64,000 nt of DNA, taken from Mesorhizobium denitrificans. GTDB lineage: Bacteria > Pseudomonadota > Alphaproteobacteria > Rhizobiales > Rhizobiaceae. A program made the translations under genes and the position numbers. Of this stretch, positions 58,034 to 64,000 are shown one piece after another. The notes under the pieces were generated by a model. That model did no database searches, was not told the DNA's origin, and was given only the letters and a program-made list of their open reading frames with translations. The stretch spans positions 123,918 to 187,917 of the forward strand of contig NZ_QURN01000009.1 in assembly GCF_003403035.1 (NCBI RefSeq). Direction: 5' to 3'. Position 1 is the first letter of the stretch. Each line of letters opens with the position of its first letter.

Positions 58034-58228
58034 ATGCGCGGAATCAAAGCGAGCAAGATCGGCGCCTTTATTCTTCTCCTCAGCTGGGTGCCACTATTAA
58101 TAGTTGGCGGGCTGGGAATAAGCGACAATCCCATTGGGTTGGGTTTGCTTGGGTTGGCGGGAACGGCGCTTGCTGCGCTTTGGCTGATCGGTTTCGCTAT
58201 CTATTGTGTCGTTGTACGTCCATGGTGA
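58034..58228 (+). CDS. Small two-helix membrane protein
   Basis: The 64-residue protein has two hydrophobic segments (IGAFILLLSWVPLLIVGGLG and LLGLAGTALAALWLIGFAIY) joined by a short polar loop with a basic N-terminus. The ATG at 58034 has GGAGG 9 bp upstream; an in-frame ATG at 57947 is a less likely start. No family recognised. It stands alone upstream of tRNA-Arg. Confidence 0.6.
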   Translation: MRGIKASKIGAFILLLSWVPLLIVGGLGISDNPIGLGLLGLAGTALAALWLIGFAIYCVVVRPW

Positions 58229-58379
58229 ATGGCGCAAACCGTCGAACCCGGAGCTGCTTGTGCGGTTGTTCGCGTCCAGGCTGAAGTTTGAATTTATCGC
58301 CTTCTTTCACGGTTGATGAGTGCTATCGCTTGGGTTATGTAGCGCCTGCGTTCGGGTTTTCCTTAACGCTCAAATGCGC

Positions 58380-58456
<77 letters not shown>

Positions 58457-58501
58457 GATTTCAATGGCTTATGGATAGGCTAGCACCGCATTGTTCAACG
58501 C

Positions 58502-58522
58502 GGGCAGGTTATGGGTAGGTCG
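58502..58522. repeat. Left inverted repeat of the OLD-nuclease segment
   Basis: GGGCAGGTTATGGGTAGGTC plus G matches the reverse complement of 60674-60694 at 19 of 21 bases. Outside it, GCACCGCATTG at 58485-58495 matches the outer part of the right copy (10 of 11), with a spacer of 6 against 4 bases. It starts 46 bp after the tRNA 3' end. Confidence 0.85.
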
Positions 58523-58645
58523 TCGGCGTTTGGAGCCGGCTTGACCCCAGCGCGATGGATGGCGCACTTCTCTCGAATCTCCCATTGGACGACCTTGAGA
58601 ACAATAAGCGAACACGCTAACGTGGAATTCAAAGGGGGAAGCCGA

Positions 58646-60661
58646 ATGGAACTTGAGTCGTTTCGTGTAAGAAATTTCCGCTCGATCAACGATAGCGGCG
58701 AAGTTCACGTCTCACGCATCACCGCACTGCTCGGGCGAAACGAGAGCGGTAAGTCGAACATTCTTCGGGCGCTTCATAGCTTGAACCCTCCCGGTGGGTT
58801 CACGAAGCTGAAACCGATCAAAGATTTCCCCCGTCACCGTAAGCTATCCGAATGCACAGACAACACGCCTGTCGTAGATTCGACGTGGCGACTTAGTACG
58901 TATGAGCAAGGACGCCTTGCTGAAATTTGGCCGAGTGCTCAAGGCGTCACGGAAGTGACTGTTAGTCGTCGTTATGGCGACAAGCGCTACATAGGCATCA
59001 ACGTATCAGAAGGCGCTTTCGATCTTGCTGCAATTAAAGCTGACACTAGAAAAATTGATGCGGCCGTAAAGGCTGCGGCGGCGAAGCTTACAGACGATAA
59101 TAAGGCTGCGCTTGAACGCGCGGCCAACGCATTTGTCACCGCGATCAGCATAGGCCCAACTTCCGCAAAATGGGCCGAAACCGCGAAGCCCGCCCTTGCC
59201 GCGCTTCGGCAGGCTCTAGCGACGGCGGATGTTGAGTTGACCGACGCACAGGACCAACGTGTTATCGCGTTGGAGGAACTGGCCGAAGCTATCCCGCAAA
59301 ATGAGGCCTCCCACGCGAAGGCGCGCAGTTGGGTCATCGAGCGCCTGCCGGTCTTTATGTATCTGGAAGACTACCCCGAAATTGAAGGGCATCAAGACAT
59401 TGCTCAGTTCCTCGCTCGGAAAAGCCAAGGACAGCAGACGAACGCTGACCGGAATTTTGAAAAATTGTGCAAAGTCGCCGGCTTAAGCCCGCAACAACTG
59501 CAAGAACTGTCGCAGAGCAACGATCAAGAAACGCGGGGCCAACTGGCAAACCGTGCGGGTTCGGTCGTAACAACCGCCATTCGCAAAAGGTGGAAGGATC
59601 GCGAACTGAAGGTCCGGTTCAATTTGGACGCCCAACATTTTGATACGTTGGTTTCCGATCCGAATAGCGTCTACGACGTTGAAGTGAACCTTGACGAACG
59701 TAGTCGCGGTTTCCAATGGTTCTTCGCATTTTACGTCGTGTTCGCGGCGGATACCGAAGATGGGGACGCGGATGGCGCAATCCTGCTTTTGGACGAACCC
59801 GGCCTATATCTTCATGCGCGTTCGCAGGGCGATTTGCTGCGCCACCTAGAGGACGATTTCAGCAATCAAATTGTATACACGACGCATTCGCCGTTCATGG
59901 TTCCGACGCATCGACTGGATTGGGTGCGCACGGTCAACATAGCGGAAGAAGTCGGCACTACCGTATCCAATGATCCATCGGGCGATTCGCGAACCCTGTT
60001 TCCCTTGCAGGCGGCGCTTGGATATGACCTTGCTCAGAGCTTGTTCGTAGGACCAAACAATTTAGTCGTTGAAGGCGTTACCGATTTTTGGGTGCTTTCA
60101 TCGGTTTCTGCGCGATTGAACGAGCAAGGCAAAGTCGGACTTGATGAACGTTTGACTGTCACGCCAGCAGGCGGCGCGCAGAAGGTTCATTACATGGTCG
60201 CGCTGCTTACATCGGAGCAACTGAAAGTGCTTGTCCTATTCGATGATGAGAAGGACGCCAAGGCAACCCGCGACGATCTGGTCAAGGGCAAGCTCATACG
60301 CTCTGATAGCGTCATCTTTGTCAGCGAAGCGTTCGAAACCGCGCCCGTCGAAGCCGATATTGAAGACCTTCTTGATCCGGCAATTTACGAAAAGCTGGTT
60401 CGAGAAGCCTATGCGAAAGAGTTGAAGGGGAAGAAGCTGGAGCCGAATGCTAACATTCCTCGCATCGCTCGCCGGTTCGAAGCGGCCTTCGACGCACTTT
60501 CCATTGGTTTTCATAAGACGCGACCGGCAAGGCTGTTCTTGCAGAAGATGGCAACCGATCCTTCGTCCGTTTTGTCAGCGGACAGCGAAGCGCGCTTTGA
60601 GCGGCTTTGCACAGCAATCAACGTGGCGTTTGAAAAGCACTTGTCTCGATCATCGGGGTAA
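58646..60661 (+). CDS. OLD-family ATPase/TOPRIM nuclease
   Basis: The 671-residue protein has an N-terminal ABC-type ATPase (AAA_15-like) with Walker A GRNESGKS at residues 30-37, a long helical insert, Walker B AILLLDEPGLYLHARSQGDL and the H-loop YTTHSPFM. A TOPRIM domain begins near residue 470 (NLVVEGVTDFW, then VLFDDEKDAK). This is the architecture of OLD nucleases; the founding member comes from phage P2 and class 2 members form Gabija GajA. No helicase partner is adjacent, so it looks like a stand-alone class 1 protein. Codon use looks less GC-rich than neighbouring genes. It is bounded by inverted repeats next to a tRNA. A phage-defence role is inference. GGGGGAAG lies upstream of ATG 58646. 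Confidence 0.88.
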   Translation: MELESFRVRNFRSINDSGEVHVSRITALLGRNESGKSNILRALHSLNPPGGFTKLKPIKDFPRHRKLSECTDNTPVVDSTWRLSTYEQGRLAEIWPSAQGVTEVTVSRRYGDKRYIGINVSEGAFDLAAIKADTRKIDAAVKAAAAKLTDDNKAALERAANAFVTAISIGPTSAKWAETAKPALAALRQALATADVELTDAQDQRVIALEELAEAIPQNEASHAKARSWVIERLPVFMYLEDYPEIEGHQDIAQFLARKSQGQQTNADRNFEKLCKVAGLSPQQLQELSQSNDQETRGQLANRAGSVVTTAIRKRWKDRELKVRFNLDAQHFDTLVSDPNSVYDVEVNLDERSRGFQWFFAFYVVFAADTEDGDADGAILLLDEPGLYLHARSQGDLLRHLEDDFSNQIVYTTHSPFMVPTHRLDWVRTVNIAEEVGTTVSNDPSGDSRTLFPLQAALGYDLAQSLFVGPNNLVVEGVTDFWVLSSVSARLNEQGKVGLDERLTVTPAGGAQKVHYMVALLTSEQLKVLVLFDDEKDAKATRDDLVKGKLIRSDSVIFVSEAFETAPVEADIEDLLDPAIYEKLVREAYAKELKGKKLEPNANIPRIARRFEAAFDALSIGFHKTRPARLFLQKMATDPSSVLSADSEARFERLCTAINVAFEKHLSRSSG

Positions 60662-60673
60662 AAATTCAGCCAG

Positions 60674-60694
60674 CGACCTGCCCATCACCTGCCC
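60674..60694. repeat. Right inverted repeat of the OLD-nuclease segment
   Basis: CGACCTGCCCATCACCTGCC plus C, 13 bp after the OLD-nuclease stop, is the reverse complement (19 of 21) of the left copy at 58502-58522. The outer sequence CAATGAGGTGC at 60699-60709 continues the similarity. Confidence 0.85.
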
Positions 60695-60799
60695 AATGCA
60701 ATGAGGTGCGCTCGAAGGAGAAATATCGCATTGATTTAATTGATATTTGTTGTCTGGCCTTTGGGCATTCCTTCGCCTTCGTGAGGCAGAGGGATATAG

Positions 60800-61027
60800 T
60801 TAACTGCCGATCTCTGCTCCAAACAGGCACTGCTGAAAGATGGACTTGGCTGGGGCTTAATCCCCCGGGAAACGGTCGAAGATGACCTAGCGGCAGGCAA
60901 GCTAACGGTGCTGAACCTGACGCACCGCCCAGCCAATACGCAATCGCGCCCGGTGAATATCTGGAGGTCGCGATCATCACCGGATGAGCGCCTGCGAGGC
61001 GGTCCGCGCCGATACATCGAGCGACGA
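60800..61027 (+). pseudogene. LysR-family regulator remnant (C-terminal part only)
   Basis: One frame reads ADLCSKQALLKDGLGWGLIP and then RETVEDDLAAGKLTVLNLTH, which matches the end of LysR effector domains, continuing to PRRYIER near 61020. There is a stop codon (TAG at 60797-60799) directly in front, and no DNA-binding domain upstream, so about 75 C-terminal codons remain. It lies between the right inverted repeat and the deacylase gene. The rest of the 60695-61149 stretch shows nothing else that I can support. Confidence 0.7.
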
Positions 61028-61149
61028 AATACCGACGGCACGAACTTGACTCCAACCTGTCGGCTATATCTTATGTCAAAGTTTGATTTTACATATAGAA
61101 TGACCGGGAAGCATGGCACCGGCGCCTTGCTCCGGCAGGCAGGCTGACT

Positions 61150-62151
61150 GTGACGCGATCCATTGGCTTCACCGACATCGATTTCGACAGGAACGGCAAG
61201 CAGGTCGGGTTCGTCAGCTTCCCCTCCTCCGTCCATGACGACGCATGGGGCGTAATCCGGGTTCCGCTGACGGTCATCCGCAATGGCGCCACTCCCACCG
61301 TGATCCTGCAAGGCGGCAACCACGGCGACGAATACGAGGGGCCTATCGTCCTCGGCGAGATCGTCCGCGGCCTGAGGCCGGAGGCGGTGAGCGGCCGGCT
61401 AATCGTCGTGCCGGCAGTCAACCTGCCGGCGGTGGAGGCCAGCCGCCGCGTGTCGCCTCTCGACGACCTGAACTTCAACCGCACCTTTCCGGGCGATCCG
61501 CTCGGCTCGACCACGCAGCAGATTTCCCACTATGTCAGCAGCGTGCTGTTCCCGCTGGCGGACGCCTTCATCGATCTGCATTCGGGTGGCTCGTCGCTGT
61601 CCATCATCCCGAGCGCGGTGCTGGAGCCTTGCGCCGATCCGGCGCTCGATGCCAGGAACCGGGCCGCCGTCGAGGCGTTCCAAGCTCCCTTCAAGGTCCA
61701 GATCGCCAATTTCGGCGATCCGCGCACCTCGACGTCGACCGCCGTGCGTGCCGGCCTGATCACCGTCGGCACGGAAATGGCCGGAACTGGCACCGTCACG
61801 CCCGAAGCCGTGCGCATCTGCCGGCGTGGCGTCGCAAACGTGCTGCGCCATCTTGGCGTCATAGAAGGCGCGGTGGAAAGGGGCGAGGGCACGCCCGGCT
61901 TCCACACGATCGCCGGAACCGCTTCCTATGTGATGGCGAGCGAGTCCGGTATCTTCGAACCTTATCACGAACTCGGCGCGCCGGTGGACAAGGGGACGCC
62001 GGCGGGGCGCATCCATTTCCTTGAGAACCCGGGCCGGGAGCCGACGGAACTGGTTTTCGGCGCCGGCGGGGTCGTCTACGGCAAGCGCCATCCCGGACGT
62101 GTGCGACCCGGAAACTGCTGCATGGTGGTAGCCTCCCCGCTCGAGGACTGA
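61150..62151 (+). CDS. Succinylglutamate desuccinylase/aspartoacylase family, EutE/DoeB-like
   Basis: A 333-residue zinc amidohydrolase with the motifs LQGGNHGDEYEGP (metal-binding His and Glu), NFNRTFPG and IDLHSGGSSL (third ligand). The overall sequence follows EutE/DoeB, which deacetylates N-alpha-acetyl-2,4-diaminobutyrate in ectoine breakdown. The next gene is an EutB-like dehydratase, which supports an ectoine or hydroxyectoine link, but eutA, eutC and eutD are not in the window. The start is a GTG; nothing strong marks it. Third codon positions are almost all G or C, unlike most of the window. Confidence 0.8.
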   Translation: MTRSIGFTDIDFDRNGKQVGFVSFPSSVHDDAWGVIRVPLTVIRNGATPTVILQGGNHGDEYEGPIVLGEIVRGLRPEAVSGRLIVVPAVNLPAVEASRRVSPLDDLNFNRTFPGDPLGSTTQQISHYVSSVLFPLADAFIDLHSGGSSLSIIPSAVLEPCADPALDARNRAAVEAFQAPFKVQIANFGDPRTSTSTAVRAGLITVGTEMAGTGTVTPEAVRICRRGVANVLRHLGVIEGAVERGEGTPGFHTIAGTASYVMASESGIFEPYHELGAPVDKGTPAGRIHFLENPGREPTELVFGAGGVVYGKRHPGRVRPGNCCMVVASPLED

Positions 62152-62154
62152 CAG

Positions 62155-63093
62155 ATGATCACGCTCGACGACATCGATCAGGCGCAGGGCCGCATCGCCC
62201 CCTATGTCCGCTGCACACCGTTGATCCCGGTGAACGCGCTGAGCGCGCCGCTCAGCGAGGCCGAGCTTTGGTTGAAGCTTGAGTGCCTGCAGGCGACCGG
62301 CTCGTTCAAGGCGCGCGGCGCCACCAACAAGCTTCTGGCCACGCCGCCGGACGAAATGGCGCGCGGGGTCACGACCGCGTCGGGCGGCAACCACGGCGTG
62401 GCCGTAGCGCGTGCGGCGAAGCTCGCCAGCGTACCTGCTACTATCTTCGTGCCGACCACCGTCACGCCGGCCAAGATCGAGAAGCTGCGCAATTGGGGCG
62501 CGACGGTCGAGGTCGTCGGCTCGGTTTGGAACGAAACCAACCTCAGCGCGCTCGCCTTCGCACGAGACAAGGGCTGCGCCTACTTCCACCCCTTCGCCGA
62601 CCCTTACGTGGTTGCCGGCCAAGGCACGCTGGCGCTCGAAATACTGGACCAGCAGCCTGATCTCGACGCGATCCTGATCGCCATCGGCGGTGGCGGGCTG
62701 ATCACCGGTATGGCAGTGGCGCTGAAGGCGCTGAAACCATCGATACGCATTGTCGGCATCGAGCCGGTCGGGGCGCCGACCTTCTGCGCATCGCTGGCCG
62801 CCGGTCACGTTGTGCGGTTGGACAGTGTCACCACCCGCGTCGCCACCATGGCCTGCGCCGAAACGGATGCCGACGTTTTCGCGAGGTCGCGGAACCTGAT
62901 CGACGATGTCGTCCTGATTGAGGACGACGACATGCTGGACGCCGCGCGCTGGCTCTGGTTCGAAATGGGGCTGGCGGCGGACCTCAGCGGCGCCGCGGCC
63001 ATCGCAGCGCTGCTCAAGCGCAACCTCGTCTTTGCCGCCGGCCAGAAGATCTGCGCGCTGGTCTGCGGCGCCGGGCCGGATGGGCTGGTCTGA
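62155..63093 (+). CDS. Threonine dehydratase-family PLP enzyme, EutB-like
   Basis: A 312-residue fold-type II PLP enzyme. The PLP Lys is in GSFKARGATNK, the substrate loop is ASGGNHG, and the phosphate-binding Gly loop is AIGGGGLITG. Such enzymes deaminate threonine, serine or related 2-hydroxy/2-amino acids; EutB does so in hydroxyectoine use. There is no regulatory ACT domain, so it is a catabolic type. It starts 3 bp after the deacylase and ends 2 bp before the amidohydrolase, so the three genes form one operon. Confidence 0.83.
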   Translation: MITLDDIDQAQGRIAPYVRCTPLIPVNALSAPLSEAELWLKLECLQATGSFKARGATNKLLATPPDEMARGVTTASGGNHGVAVARAAKLASVPATIFVPTTVTPAKIEKLRNWGATVEVVGSVWNETNLSALAFARDKGCAYFHPFADPYVVAGQGTLALEILDQQPDLDAILIAIGGGGLITGMAVALKALKPSIRIVGIEPVGAPTFCASLAAGHVVRLDSVTTRVATMACAETDADVFARSRNLIDDVVLIEDDDMLDAARWLWFEMGLAADLSGAAAIAALLKRNLVFAAGQKICALVCGAGPDGLV

Positions 63094-63095
63094 AT

Positions 63096-63947
63096 ATGGC
63101 TGCGAGCTATAGCGGGCCGATTATCGACGCGCATCATCACTTCTGGCGCATGGACCTAGACAGGCATCCCTGGCTGATGCGGATTCCAGCGGACAGCGCG
63201 GATGCGGCATTGCGCAACGACTTCCTGCCGGTCGACTATGTCGGGTTCGCCGTCCGCCACGGCATCACCGCCAGCGTGCATGTCGAGGCCAACTGGGACC
63301 CAGCCGATCCGCTCGGCGAGACCGGTTGGCTGGATGGGCTGGAGCGCCCGGGAGGCATCGCCTGCCGCTATGTCGCGAGCGCGCCGCTCGGCGATCCCGC
63401 CATCGCCGCTCTGATCGAGCGCCATGCCGCCCATCCTCGCACCGTCGGCCTCAGGGAAATCGTCAGCTGGCACCCCGACCCGGCTAAGCGGCGCACGCCC
63501 GCCAACGACCGTTTCGACAATCCTGTCTGGCGTGAAAACCTCAAAAGGGCCGGCGACCTCGGCCTCGGCCTCGACCTTCTGGTCACGCCGCACCAGTTCG
63601 CAAACGTCGCGCAGCTGGCGGCCGACTTCGAGACCATCAACATCATCGTCAACCACTACGGCAGCCCGATGGACCGCGATCCCGCCGGCATGCGCCTTTG
63701 GCGTAACGGGCTGAGCCTTTTGGCCCGCCAACCCAACATCGCCATCAAGCTGTCGGACCCCGTCGCCTACGACCACGACTGGACATGGGAAAGCCTGCGC
63801 GACGTGACGGACTGCGCCATCGAGGCCTTCGGCCCCGGTCGCTGCTTGTTCGCCACCGACCACCCGGTGTCGACGCTGCACATCGGTTTCGGCGAATGGG
63901 TCGAGGGTGTTGATTTCCACCCAGAAGTGAGCCGGGTAGGCGTCTAA
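63096..63947 (+). pseudogene. Amidohydrolase (lactonase-like TIM barrel), 3' end replaced by IS
   Basis: The protein reads as an amidohydrolase-2 family member for about 271 residues: IIDAHHHFWRMDLDRHPWLM at the N-terminus (metal-binding HxH), a central NIIVNHYGSPMDRDP, and LFATDHPVSTLHIG near the end (Asp-containing motif). Such proteins hydrolyse sugar lactones or dicarboxylic lactones. The normal C-terminal 20-30 residues are lost: after FGEWVEG the reading frame enters insertion-sequence repeats and ends with VDFHPEVSRVGV. It is last in the operon with the deacylase and dehydratase. Whether the truncated protein works is unclear. Confidence 0.75.
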
Positions 63948-64000
63948 TTTCCACTGAGAATTGAGCCATGTGAACCTTTCCCCAAAGCGGTGAGCGGCGG
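63908..64000. mobile_element. End of an IS21-type insertion sequence, cut by window edge
   Basis: From TGTTGATTTCC at 63908 the sequence contains repeats of TTTCCAC...GAG.. at 63914-63933 and 63948-63967 (17 of 20 identical, 34 bp apart), and a weaker third at 63977-63995. Multiple short repeats at the ends, beginning with TG, are typical of IS21-family elements in Rhizobiales, from memory. The transposase genes would lie beyond the window. The insertion disrupts the amidohydrolase gene. Confidence 0.6.

Noticed and set aside
58502..60694. Gabija-type two-gene defence system
   Set aside because: No UvrD/GajB-like helicase follows the OLD nuclease within the repeats or next to them.
61059..61066. 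CCTGTCGG in the 61-kb gap as a possible attachment-site copy of the tRNA 3' end
   Set aside because: Only eight bases match and the T-loop and CCA parts are missing, so it is probably chance.
61399..62808. 469-codon antisense frame across the deacylase and dehydratase genes
   Set aside because: High GC makes long stop-free antisense frames; the sense frames contain full catalytic motifs.

Overview
The window is chromosomal DNA of an alphaproteobacterium of the order Hyphomicrobiales (Rhizobiales), most likely from the Brucellaceae/Phyllobacteriaceae part of that order. The signs are family-level ones: a 700-residue bifunctional RhaD with an ABC-type rhamnose locus, an NAD-linked fdsGBA-fdhD-fdsD formate dehydrogenase, the ligase-associated helicase/PdeM pair, a TIGR02186-type membrane protein beside a TauE exporter, and dispersed intergenic palindromes beginning CCCTCATCCGCC. 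Species cannot be named from the sequence alone.

Layout. 1-3.6 kb: two acyl-CoA dehydrogenases (one cut by the window edge) and a LiuR-like MerR regulator with two matching operator candidates. 3.9-9.2 kb: a large PodJ-like Sel1/peptidoglycan-binding protein with a strong terminator, then a TauE exporter coupled to a TIGR02186 protein. 9.2-13.8 kb: pdeM plus a DEXH helicase, divergent from a thiolase. 14-20.3 kb: an orphan modA and a dppABCDF peptide transporter with an intrinsic terminator between dppA and dppB. 20.5-30.6 kb: DUF924 protein, acyl-CoA ligase with a Lys/Ala-rich N-terminus, HAD phosphatase, pgi, MocR regulator, xylonate-dehydratase-like enzyme, CoxG-like protein and a choline-kinase-like protein. 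30.9-38.8 kb: a sugar epimerase, then formate dehydrogenase genes and their LysR regulator. 39-42.7 kb: an Mrp ATPase and a Cu(I) P-type ATPase.

42.7-57.2 kb is the main accessory system: an L-rhamnose locus (rhaD divergent from regulator-kinase-ABC transporter-binding protein, and rhaI). Between the binding protein and rhaI sits a translationally coupled second module: a 347-residue RhaD-like aldolase, a ribulokinase-like FGGY kinase and a HAD-IIA phosphatase. A FucA-like aldolase lies convergent at the end. This second kinase/aldolase/phosphatase set is not needed for the textbook rhamnose route and is the best candidate for an undescribed pathway.

57.3-64 kb is a variable end: CsbD, two small proteins, tRNA-Arg(CCG), then an OLD-family ATPase/TOPRIM nuclease bracketed by near-identical 21-bp inverted repeats. 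After it come a decayed LysR C-terminus and three genes that look more GC-rich than the rest (EutE/DoeB-like deacylase, EutB-like dehydratase, amidohydrolase). The amidohydrolase is cut at its 3' end by repeats that look like the terminus of an IS21-type insertion sequence. Formate dehydrogenase and ModA share a molybdenum theme, and several genes carry short perfect palindromes next to their starts that are good operator candidates.
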